64,000 nucleotides of DNA. Origin: Mailhella sp. (GTDB lineage: Bacteria; Desulfobacterota; Desulfovibrionia; Desulfovibrionales; Desulfovibrionaceae). Position numbers and translations under genes: made by a program. A model generated the notes under the pieces. It searched no databases, had not been told where the DNA came from, and saw nothing but the letters and a program-made list of their open reading frames with translations. Location: NCBI GenBank assembly GCA_017408905.1, contig JAFQTU010000030.1, positions 1 through 64,000 on the forward strand, read 5' to 3'. Positions 24,536 to 31,603 of this stretch are shown piece after piece; the stretch's first letter is position 1, and each line of letters opens with the position of its first letter.

Positions 24536-25396
24536 ATGCATTTCAGCTGGAAACAGGACAGCAAAACCCTGCTTATGGTCGTCATCGCCTCGGTCATCAT
24601 AGCGGTGAACATCAATACCTTCGTGCAGACGGGCGGGCTCTACCCCGGCGGCGTGACCGGCCTTACCCTGCTCATACAGCGCTTTGGCGAAACGTTCTTT
24701 GGCCTGCATCTGCCCTTTGCGCTGGTGAACTTTGCGCTCAACCTCGTGCCGGTGTACATAGGCTTCCGCTACATAGGCAAGAAGTTCACCATGTATTCCT
24801 GCATGGTCATCGGCCTTACCGCCCTGCTCATCGACATCATCCCCCCGCATATCGTCACTGAGGACACCTTGCTCATCGCGGTGTTCGGCGGCATCATCAA
24901 CGGCATTGCCGTAAGCCTCTGCCTTCGCAGTGACACCACGGCCGGCGGCACGGACTTCATCGCCATCTACCTGTCGCAGAAAAAGGGAATAGACGCCTGG
25001 AACATCATCCTCGGCTTCAACATTGCCCAGCTTGCCGTGGCAGGCCTGCTTTTCGGCTGGGACAAGGCCCTGTATTCCATCATCTTCCAGTATGCCGCCA
25101 CGCAGGTCATACAGATGATGTACACCCACTTCCAGAAGAAAACTCTGTTCATCGTGACCAGCAAGGCACAGGAAGTGTGCGACATCATTTACGATAAGAC
25201 CCATCACGGTGCGACCATCCTGCTTGGCGTGGGCTCCTTTGAGCATCACCGCCGCAGTGTGGTGTATTCTGTGGTGTCTGCCGACGAGAGCAAGCGCGTG
25301 ATGCGTGCCGTGCGCGCTGTGGACCCGGGGGCTTTCGTGAATACCTTCAAGACGGACGAGCTCAAAGGCCTGTTCTACCAGCGGCCGACGGAGTAA
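24536..25396 (+). CDS. YitT-family membrane protein (DUF161 plus DUF2179)
   Basis: A 286-aa protein with about five transmembrane segments in the first 200 residues, including the conserved GGLYPGGVTGL and SDTTAGGTDFIA blocks, and a C-terminal cytoplasmic DUF2179 domain (KKTLFIVTSKAQEV onward). YitT proteins are widespread and of uncertain function, possibly transporters. The GGAG site and the start fit the family. The 141 nt upstream is very GC-rich with nothing recognisable. Confidence 0.9.
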   Translation: MHFSWKQDSKTLLMVVIASVIIAVNINTFVQTGGLYPGGVTGLTLLIQRFGETFFGLHLPFALVNFALNLVPVYIGFRYIGKKFTMYSCMVIGLTALLIDIIPPHIVTEDTLLIAVFGGIINGIAVSLCLRSDTTAGGTDFIAIYLSQKKGIDAWNIILGFNIAQLAVAGLLFGWDKALYSIIFQYAATQVIQMMYTHFQKKTLFIVTSKAQEVCDIIYDKTHHGATILLGVGSFEHHRRSVVYSVVSADESKRVMRAVRAVDPGAFVNTFKTDELKGLFYQRPTE

Positions 25397-25414
25397 GCGC
25401 CCCTTGGAAACGTC

Positions 25415-25453
25415 AAAAGTCCGTGCCTCCTCATTGGAAGCACGGACTTTTTT
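25415..25453. terminator. bidirectional terminator between yitT-like gene and ruvC
   Basis: AAAAGTCCGTGC and GCACGGACTTTTTT form a 9-bp stem with A- and T-tracts on both flanks, between convergent genes. Confidence 0.9.
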
Positions 25454-25470
25454 CATGGCAGGAGCAAAGG

Positions 25471-26004
25471 TTAGAGCTCGGCCTTCTGCAATTCTTCCAG
25501 CCTGCGGAAGCGCCTCAGCGTAAGGTGGCAGAGGGCGATGCCGATGGCGTCGGTGGTATCGAGCGGGCCTTCGATATGCGTCTGGCCAAGCAGGCGGGCC
25601 ACCATATAGGCCACCTGCTCCTTGTCGGCCCTGCCGGTCCCGACCAGCGTTTTCTTCACCAGCGAAGGCTCGTAGTCCAGAACGGGCAGGTCGAAGGAGG
25701 CGCAGGCCGCAATGGCCGCCCCTCTGGCCTGCGCCAGCTTGATGGTGGACATGACGTTCTTCGAGGTGAACACCTGTTCCACCCCCACCTCGTCCGGGCG
25801 GAATTCCTCGATGATGTGGTGCAGGCCGTGATAGATGCAGGCCAGCCTTTCCGGGAAGCTGTTCCCCTTGATGCGCAGTACGCCGTTGGCCACCAGTTCC
25901 AGCCGCCCGGAGCGTTCCCGCACTATGCCCCAGCCTGTGGTGTTGGAGCCGGGGTCGATGCCGAGAGCGGTGATGCAGGATGCGTTCAGTGAAATCGTGG
26001 CCAT
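25471..26004 (-). CDS. ruvC: Holliday junction endonuclease RuvC
   Basis: A 177-aa protein of normal RuvC length. The RNase-H-like fold carries the catalytic acids in GIDPGSNTTGWG (Asp about residue 17), VGVEQVFTSKN (Glu about 74) and the C-terminal DTTDAIGIALCH. It resolves Holliday junctions as a dimer together with RuvAB. Last gene of the prs-rplY-ruvC run; a terminator-like hairpin ends 28 nt before its start. ruvA and ruvB are not in the window. Confidence 0.97.
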   Translation of the reverse strand: MATISLNASCITALGIDPGSNTTGWGIVRERSGRLELVANGVLRIKGNSFPERLACIYHGLHHIIEEFRPDEVGVEQVFTSKNVMSTIKLAQARGAAIAACASFDLPVLDYEPSLVKKTLVGTGRADKEQVAYMVARLLGQTHIEGPLDTTDAIGIALCHLTLRRFRRLEELQKAEL

Positions 26005-26031
26005 AGCGCCTTCCCCTGAAAAAAGGATAGG

Positions 26032-26063
26032 AAAAAGGCCGGGGCAATGGCTGACCCGGCCTT
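26032..26063 (-). terminator. terminator/attenuator between rplY and ruvC
   Basis: On the minus strand AAGGCCGGG and CCCGGCCTT arms are followed by TTTTCC. It lies after the rplY stop and 28 nt before the ruvC start. Confidence 0.8.
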
Positions 26064-26092
26064 AGTATCAAGCGAAAAGCTCGAACCGAAAC

Positions 26093-26680
26093 TTATTCGG
26101 CAGCGGCTTCGGCGCCTTCCATGAAGACAGACACCATGGTGTAGTCAGACTTGTACACGGGGCGCACGCCTTCGGGAAGGGGCATGGTGGACACGCGGAT
26201 GGTCTGGCCGATTTCCATGCCGGTAACGTCGAGAACGAGCTTGCGGGGCATATCGGTGGGCTTGGCGGCGAGGACGACTTCGTCGCGGTAGGTTTCCATC
26301 TTGCCACCGACCTTAACACCCTTGGGAGTGCCGGCGTATTCCACCTGCACCTTGACCTGGATTTCCTTGTCGAGGTCAACACCGAGGAAGTCGATGTGGG
26401 TGAAGGTGCTCTTCACAGGAGAGTACTGGGCGTCCCACACGAAGACGGGGTGCAGGGTCTTGGCGCCGTTTTCATCTTCGAGTTCCAGCTGGAACACGTT
26501 GGTGCGGCCCACCTGCTCGTACATCTTGACGAGGGGGAGTTCGGGCATCTGCACGGGGATGTTCTGGCCGTCGGCGGTGTAGTACACGCCGGGCACGAGG
26601 GCTTCGGCGCGAAGACGACGGTTGGCACCCTTGCCGAAAGCAGTACGCTTCTTGACAGAGAGAGTTTTCAGTTCAGCCAT
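26093..26680 (-). CDS. rplY: 50S ribosomal protein L25 (CTC form)
   Basis: A 195-aa protein. The N-terminal L25 5S-rRNA-binding domain (residues 1-90, with RTAFGKGANRRLRAEALVPGVYY) is followed by the TL5/CTC C-terminal beta domain. This gives the long CTC type found in many non-enteric bacteria. It binds 5S rRNA in the large subunit. An AAAAAGGAG site precedes the ATG. It follows prs with a 77-nt gap lacking a clear terminator, so co-transcription is likely. Confidence 0.97.
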   Translation of the reverse strand: MAELKTLSVKKRTAFGKGANRRLRAEALVPGVYYTADGQNIPVQMPELPLVKMYEQVGRTNVFQLELEDENGAKTLHPVFVWDAQYSPVKSTFTHIDFLGVDLDKEIQVKVQVEYAGTPKGVKVGGKMETYRDEVVLAAKPTDMPRKLVLDVTGMEIGQTIRVSTMPLPEGVRPVYKSDYTMVSVFMEGAEAAAE

Positions 26681-26757
26681 GACTATTTCTCCTTTTTTGC
26701 CGTCTCCCGCCTTTTAACGGGGTGCGGCTGTCGATAAATCAAATATGGGGGCCCGTA

Positions 26758-27693
26758 TTAGAACAGGGCGCTGACGGAAGAACCATCGTGGATGTTGCGG
26801 ATACTCTTGGCGAGGATACCAGCGATGGAGGCCACGCGGATCTTGTCGCACTGGGCGATGCGGTCGCCGAGCGGAATGGTATCCGTAACGATGATTTCCT
26901 TGAAGGGAGCGGCATTGAGGCGCTCGATGGCGGGGCCGGAAAGCACGGCATGGGAGGTGCAGGCGTACACTTCCTTGGCGCCGCCTTCCATGAGGAGATT
27001 GGCGGCGGTGCAGATAGTACCGGCGGTGTCGATCATATCGTCCACGAGCACGGCGGTCTTACCGGCCACATTGCCGACGATGTGCATTTCGGCCACCTGA
27101 TTGGGGCGGTCGCGGCGCTTGTCGATAACGGCGAGGCTGGCGTCCATCTTCTTGGCGAAGGAGCGGGCGCGTTCCACGCCGCCGGCGTCGGGGGAAACCA
27201 TCACGATGTCGCCAGAGAGGGAGCTGAGCTTCTTCAGCAGAACGGGGCGGGCATAGAGGTTGTCCACAGGGCAGTTGAAGAAGCCCTGGATCTGGCCGGC
27301 ATGGAGATCGACGGTGACGATGCGCTGGGCACCGGCCACGGTGAGGAAGTCGGAAACGAGCTTGGCGCTGATGGGGGCGCGGGGGCTGGCCTTGCGGTCC
27401 TGACGGGCATAGCCGAAGTAGGGGATAACGGCAGTGATGCGGCCGGCGCTGGCGCGCTTGAGGGCGTCCAGCAGGAGGCAGAGTTCCATCAGGGACTTGT
27501 TGGCAGGAGCGCAGGTAGGCTGGATGACGAAGACGTCATGACCGCGCACGCTGTCGCTGATCTCGACGCGCAGTTCGCCGTCGCTGAAAGTGGAGCACAG
27601 AGCAGGCGTGAGGGCGCAGCCGAGGTGGTCGCAGATGTCCATGGCCAGCTGGGGGTTGGCCGTACCCGCAATGATCTTGAGGTCGCCGTACAT
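26758..27693 (-). CDS. prs: ribose-phosphate pyrophosphokinase (PRPP synthetase)
   Basis: A 311-aa class I PRPP synthetase making 5-phosphoribosyl-1-pyrophosphate from ribose 5-phosphate and ATP for nucleotides, His, Trp and NAD. It shows FSDGELRVEI, PYFGYARQDRK, the metal/PRPP site VTVDLHAGQIQGFF and the pyrophosphate-loop VLVDDMIDTAGT. ATG at 27693 was chosen for AGGAAGG and the family N-terminus; upstream in-frame sequence is not conserved. A tRNA-Gln gene lies 69 nt upstream on the same strand. Confidence 0.97.
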   Translation of the reverse strand: MYGDLKIIAGTANPQLAMDICDHLGCALTPALCSTFSDGELRVEISDSVRGHDVFVIQPTCAPANKSLMELCLLLDALKRASAGRITAVIPYFGYARQDRKASPRAPISAKLVSDFLTVAGAQRIVTVDLHAGQIQGFFNCPVDNLYARPVLLKKLSSLSGDIVMVSPDAGGVERARSFAKKMDASLAVIDKRRDRPNQVAEMHIVGNVAGKTAVLVDDMIDTAGTICTAANLLMEGGAKEVYACTSHAVLSGPAIERLNAAPFKEIIVTDTIPLGDRIAQCDKIRVASIAGILAKSIRNIHDGSSVSALF

Positions 27694-27762
27694 AGTAAGC
27701 CTTCCTGAGTAATAATGTATAAAACGGCGTCGCCTTTCGGCAACACCTGTCATTCGATTCGA

Positions 27763-27837
27763 TGGCTGGGGCGGCAGGACTTGAACCTGCGAATGGCGGA
27801 ACCAAAACCCGCTGCCTTACCGCTTGGCTACACCCCA
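27763..27837 (-). tRNA. tRNA-Gln (TTG)
   Basis: Complete cloverleaf on the minus strand. Acceptor stem TGGGGTG pairs with CGCCCCA (one G-T pair). The anticodon stem GCGGG/TCCGC holds loop TTTTGGT with anticodon TTG. GGTTCAAGTCC T-arm and encoded CCA are present. It sits between ispE and prs on their strand. Confidence 0.95.
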
Positions 27838-27856
27838 CCGCGTCCAGTTCCGGCAA

Positions 27857-28723
27857 TCAGTCTTCGAAATGGAAGGGGCCGTACACTGCCGGTTTGCCCT
27901 CGGCAGTACGAAGCACGCCTGCGGCGCGCGCCGCGCTCTCCCCGCTTCGGAATATCCCGAACAGGGAAGAACCGCTCCCACTCATCCCTGCGATATCCGC
28001 ACCCTCTTGAATTAACAAAGCTTTCAGCTCCGCCAACTGCGGGTGTGCCGCGAATACCACGAGTTCGAAGTCATTCATGCCATAGAAACACTGGCAACTC
28101 GAACGGTTATTTTTATCTGCCTTCCTTTTCTCTGTCAAGGAAAATGACGGTTTTTCCGCGTCCCATGCGCCATAGGCCCATGCGGTGTTCACCGCCACTC
28201 TCGGGCAGACGAGCACGCCGAACCAGCCCTCGATGCCGCTCTCGGCAGGGCGCAGGACATCGCCGATGCCCTCGGCAAAACACGCCCCCCGGCCAAGGAA
28301 GAAGGGCACGTCCGCCCCTACGCGAGCCGCCAGAGCGTTGAGCGCCAACGCTTCCATGGGTTCGGGGTTCTGCCGCTGGAGCCATGCCAGCACTTCCGCA
28401 CCGTCGGCACTGCCGCCGCCCAGCCCGGCCCCGTGGGGTATGCCCTTGACCAGCTCCACGTCCACGGCAGGTGCGAATCCCGTGGCCCGGGCATAGAGCT
28501 CGTAGGATTTCGTCAGCGTATTTTTTTCAAGGTCGATGCCGGGCGTATCGCAGAAAACGCGGATGCCGCCCTCCCGCTCCGCAGGCCGGAAGGTCAGGGT
28601 GTCCAGCGGTTCGGGCAGGCGGACGAACAGGGTGTCCAGCTCATGGTAGCCGTTTTCGCGCCTGCCTGTGATGAAAAGGTACAGGTTGATCTTGCCCCCG
28701 GTGCGGACGATCTCTTCTTGCAT
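27857..28723 (-). CDS. ispE: 4-diphosphocytidyl-2-C-methyl-D-erythritol kinase
   Basis: A 288-aa GHMP kinase of the MEP isoprenoid pathway. It shows KINLYLFITGRRENGYHEL near the N-terminus, the ATP-binding PHGAGLGGGSADGAEVL (about residue 95) and the C-terminal GMSGSGSSLFGIF motif. It phosphorylates CDP-ME at the 2-hydroxyl. The start is ATG 28723; an ATG at 28744 would overlap the upstream terminator T-tract. It lies between cmk and tRNA-Gln. Confidence 0.93.
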   Translation of the reverse strand: MQEEIVRTGGKINLYLFITGRRENGYHELDTLFVRLPEPLDTLTFRPAEREGGIRVFCDTPGIDLEKNTLTKSYELYARATGFAPAVDVELVKGIPHGAGLGGGSADGAEVLAWLQRQNPEPMEALALNALAARVGADVPFFLGRGACFAEGIGDVLRPAESGIEGWFGVLVCPRVAVNTAWAYGAWDAEKPSFSLTEKRKADKNNRSSCQCFYGMNDFELVVFAAHPQLAELKALLIQEGADIAGMSGSGSSLFGIFRSGESAARAAGVLRTAEGKPAVYGPFHFED

Positions 28724-28747
28724 GGCTGTCTCTCGGGCCGACATGGC

Positions 28748-28776
28748 AAAAAGGCGGCACACCTGCGTATGCCGCC
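28748..28776 (-). terminator. terminator-like hairpin between cmk and ispE
   Basis: On the minus strand GGCGGCA and TGCCGCC arms are followed by TTTTT. It begins a few bases after the cmk stop and its T-tract is only 24 nt from the ispE ATG. Confidence 0.8.
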
Positions 28777-28782
28777 CTGTTT

Positions 28783-29811
28783 TCAGATAAGGAAGGAACG
28801 TATCTGCGCTTTCTCGCCGCCCGCAGTGGCGGCGACGGCAGAGGCCGCGGCCGTCTGGACGGCCACCAGGGCGCAGAGCGCGGCCATTTCCCGCGCCACG
28901 TCCGCCACTTCGGCCACGATGGCCGCATGGCCGTCTTCCGTCCATTCGAAATCGGTGAAGATGTCCACGGCTTCGGCATCGCTCAGGGAAAGGATACGCC
29001 TGGCGGCCTGCATACCGGTCACGCAGGCGGCGGCCAGCTTCAGCGGGGCTTCCTCGTCCGCGCAGGAGGTCAGCACGAATTCCGCACGGGCGCGCACAAG
29101 CTCTTCCTCCTCTTCCGCAGGCGCTTCGGCCTGACGCCGGGCCACGTTCTCCAGAAGGACGCGGAGGACGCCTTCGAGATCGAGGTCGGAGGTGTCCACG
29201 ATGGTCGCGTCTTCGGCGGGGCGCAGAGGGTCGACGGCGCGGTTGCGGTCCTGCTCGTCACGGGCCTCGATACCGGCCTGTATCTCTTCCACCGTGGCCC
29301 CGTTCAGCGTGCCGCGGGCCTCCAGCTCCAGCCAGCGGCGCATGGCGCGCACGGCGGGGCGGGCATCGAGGAAGAACTTGTGACGGGCATCGGGGAAAAC
29401 GCGCGTGCCCATATCGCGGCCCTCGGCCACAAGGGAGCACTGGGCGCCTATCTCGCGTTGGGCGCGCTGGAGCTCTTCGCGCAGAACGGGCAGGCGCGCC
29501 ACCAGAGACGCAAGGCGGCTGGCCTTTTCGGTGCGTATCTCGTCGCCCACGGCCTCGCCATTGCAGCAGAGCACGGGAGCGCCGCCCTCGCGCTGTTCCA
29601 GCGTGAAGCGGCATTCGCGGCAGCGGGCGCGAAGATCGCCGTCCGTCATGTCGGCGGCCTGTGCGCCAAGGCGAAGCCCGAGCGTGCGGTACATGGCCCC
29701 GGTATCCAGATAGGCCACGCCGAGCTCGGAGGCCAGACGGCGGGCCAGCGTGCTTTTGCCCACACCGGCGGGGCCGTCCATAGTGATGACGCCAAGGGAT
29801 GCTCTGGTCAC
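28783..29811 (-). CDS. cmk: cytidylate kinase with C-terminal extension
   Basis: A 342-aa protein whose first 225 residues are a normal (d)CMP kinase: P-loop MDGPAGVGKST (about residue 11), LDTGAMYRT, EGRDMGTRVFPDA and RNRAVDPLRPAEDA. The remaining 115 residues are an extension not found in the usual enzyme of about 225 aa. It has a Glu-rich linker, then an Ala-rich helical segment. It starts at GTG, one base after the hisC stop, with GGAG. The kinase role is certain; the extension is of unknown use. Confidence 0.93.
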   Translation of the reverse strand: MTRASLGVITMDGPAGVGKSTLARRLASELGVAYLDTGAMYRTLGLRLGAQAADMTDGDLRARCRECRFTLEQREGGAPVLCCNGEAVGDEIRTEKASRLASLVARLPVLREELQRAQREIGAQCSLVAEGRDMGTRVFPDARHKFFLDARPAVRAMRRWLELEARGTLNGATVEEIQAGIEARDEQDRNRAVDPLRPAEDATIVDTSDLDLEGVLRVLLENVARRQAEAPAEEEEELVRARAEFVLTSCADEEAPLKLAAACVTGMQAARRILSLSDAEAVDIFTDFEWTEDGHAAIVAEVADVAREMAALCALVAVQTAAASAVAATAGGEKAQIRSFLI

Positions 29812-29812
29812 G

Positions 29813-30931
29813 TCAGGCTCCTAAGATCTCTTTGGTATAGTTGAAGAAAAGTTCGTTCTCTTCATCCGTGCCCATGCTCACGCGAAGCCATTCGGGGAGC
29901 TGATAGGCCTTCAGGGAACGTATGATGATGCCCTTCCTGAGGAGTTCCCCGTGCAGGGCCTTCGCATCGACCGTGCCGGGAGTGGGCCGGAACATGATGA
30001 AATTCGACATGCTGGGCAGGACTTCACAGCCAAGGGCGCGCAGGCCCTCCGTCAGGAAGGCGCGGCCGCGCCGCACGAGGCTTACCGTCTCTTCCCGGAA
30101 CTCCGCGTCGGCAAGGGCGGCAAGGGCGGCTTCTTCCGCAAGGATGTTCAGGGAGAACGGCAGGCGGACGCGCCACATGTAATCGGCCAGCGCAGGGGGC
30201 AGGATGCCGTAGCCTATGCGCAGGCCTGCCAGGGCATAGACCTTGGAGAAGGTGCGCAGGAGCGCCACGTTGGGCAGGCTCTCCAGACGGCTGAGGAGGG
30301 AATGCTCCGGCCCGGCGAACTCGGTATAGGCCTCGTCCACCACCAGCAGGCAGGCCGGGGGAAGGGAGCGGGCCAGCTTTTCCAGCTCGTCCACGGAAGC
30401 GATGCGGCCGGAAGGATTGTCCGGCGTGGTCACGAAGGCCAGCGTGGTATTCTCGTCCACCAGCTTGAGCAGGCCTTCGAAGTCGAAGGAGAAGTCGGGG
30501 TTCAGCGGCGTCTGGCGAAGTTCCACCCCGGCCATGCGGGCCTGCGTGGGATAGATGCCGAAGCAGGGCCGGAAGGCCACGGCATTGTGCACGCCCGGAA
30601 CACAGCGGATGCGGAACAGAAGGTCGATGATCTCGTCGGAGCCGTTGCCCACGCAGATGCGCTTGGCGTCCACGCCGCAATGTTCGGCAAGGGCCTTCAC
30701 AAGGCGGGGATTGCCCGACTGCGGGTAGCGGAAGGCCTCGCAGGCCTTGTCGGCAATGACTTGGCGCACTCGCGGCGAGACCCCGAGCGGGTTCTCGTTG
30801 CTGGCCATCTTGATAACGCGGGAAAGGCCGTAGCGGCTGGCTATCTCCGCTATGCTGAGGCCGGGCTCATAGGACTCGAATGCCGCCACTTCGGGGCGCA
30901 CATCGGTACAGGACGTGAATCTGGCAGACAT
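29813..30931 (-). CDS. hisC: histidinol-phosphate aminotransferase
   Basis: A 372-aa PLP-dependent aminotransferase of fold type I. It shows MASNENPLGVSP near residue 42, GNGSDEIID near 98, VDEAYTEF near 200 and the PLP lysine in RTFSKVYALAGLRIGYG near 230. It converts imidazole acetol phosphate and glutamate to histidinol phosphate. Tightly linked to cmk. The USP terminator ends only 17 nt before its start, so transcription probably comes from readthrough. Confidence 0.94.
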   Translation of the reverse strand: MSARFTSCTDVRPEVAAFESYEPGLSIAEIASRYGLSRVIKMASNENPLGVSPRVRQVIADKACEAFRYPQSGNPRLVKALAEHCGVDAKRICVGNGSDEIIDLLFRIRCVPGVHNAVAFRPCFGIYPTQARMAGVELRQTPLNPDFSFDFEGLLKLVDENTTLAFVTTPDNPSGRIASVDELEKLARSLPPACLLVVDEAYTEFAGPEHSLLSRLESLPNVALLRTFSKVYALAGLRIGYGILPPALADYMWRVRLPFSLNILAEEAALAALADAEFREETVSLVRRGRAFLTEGLRALGCEVLPSMSNFIMFRPTPGTVDAKALHGELLRKGIIIRSLKAYQLPEWLRVSMGTDEENELFFNYTKEILGA

Positions 30932-30947
30932 GGGACATTCCTCGGAA

Positions 30948-30990
30948 AGAAAAAGGGCTTCCCCTTCGCATAACGCAGAGGGGAAGCCCT
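30948..30990 (-). terminator. intrinsic terminator between the USP gene and hisC
   Basis: On the minus strand AGGGCTTCCCCT and AGGGGAAGCCCT arms form a 12-bp class stem followed by TTTTT. Strong hairpin directly ahead of hisC. Confidence 0.88.
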
Positions 30991-31010
30991 GTCGAGTCTA
31001 AATCAGAGCA

Positions 31011-31481
31011 TCAGTCCTGATAGGCGGGGCCGCCGGTGTAGTTGCCGGCAGGACGGATGGTAAGAACGGGCACAGGAGAGTTCTTCACCACCTTTTCGGC
31101 CACGGAGCCGAAGAGGATGCGGTCGATGCCCTTGCGGCCATGCGTACCCATGATGATCATGTCCGCGCCTTCCTTCTCGGCAATGGTGATGATCTCTTCC
31201 GCCGCATAGCCGACCACGACTTCGGCCTTGGCTTCCACATCGCCGAAGTTTTCGGTCACGAACTGCTGCATGGCCTTTTCAGCGCCGGTCACGATCTCGC
31301 CCACGAAGCTGTCGATGGTGTTCGGGGGAACATGGAAGCCGGTGTACTGGGTCAGCGTGGGGGCCGCATACACTGCCACGATGGATGCGCCGGTAGCCTT
31401 GGCAAGAGAGCTGGCGTAGTCGGCCACAGTCTTGCTGTGCTCGGAAAGGTCAAGCGCGCACACGATCTTCTGCAGGTTCAT
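31011..31481 (-). CDS. universal stress protein (UspA family)
   Basis: A 156-aa cytoplasmic protein with the UspA fold: N-terminal KIVCALDLSEHS and the ATP-binding GTHGRKGIDRILFGSVAEKVV-x4-PVPVL motif (G-x2-G-x9-G-[ST]). It probably binds ATP and dimerises. ATG at 31481 has an AAGGAGG site. It has its own promoter and terminator. Confidence 0.95.
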   Translation of the reverse strand: MNLQKIVCALDLSEHSKTVADYASSLAKATGASIVAVYAAPTLTQYTGFHVPPNTIDSFVGEIVTGAEKAMQQFVTENFGDVEAKAEVVVGYAAEEIITIAEKEGADMIIMGTHGRKGIDRILFGSVAEKVVKNSPVPVLTIRPAGNYTGGPAYQD

Positions 31482-31527
31482 ATTTGCCTCCTTGGAAGTT
31501 GCAGATGAGAGGCGGTAGGCCCCATGA

Positions 31528-31555
31528 AACATAGCTCCATCATACGAGCTTTCAA
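31528..31555 (-). promoter_or_regulatory. sigma-70-type promoter of the USP gene
   Basis: On the minus strand TTGAAA (31550-31555) is followed after 16 nt by TATGTT (31528-31533), about 47 nt upstream of the start. Confidence 0.6.
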
Positions 31556-31603
31556 CCCCGCTTGCAAGGGGGTGGAGCACAAAAACCCTGCACTCAGGTC
31601 TGA

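Noticed and set aside
26651-26663. TTGACA inside rplY as a promoter
   Set aside because: It lies in coding sequence, lacks a -10 box at the right distance, and rplY likely shares the prs transcript.
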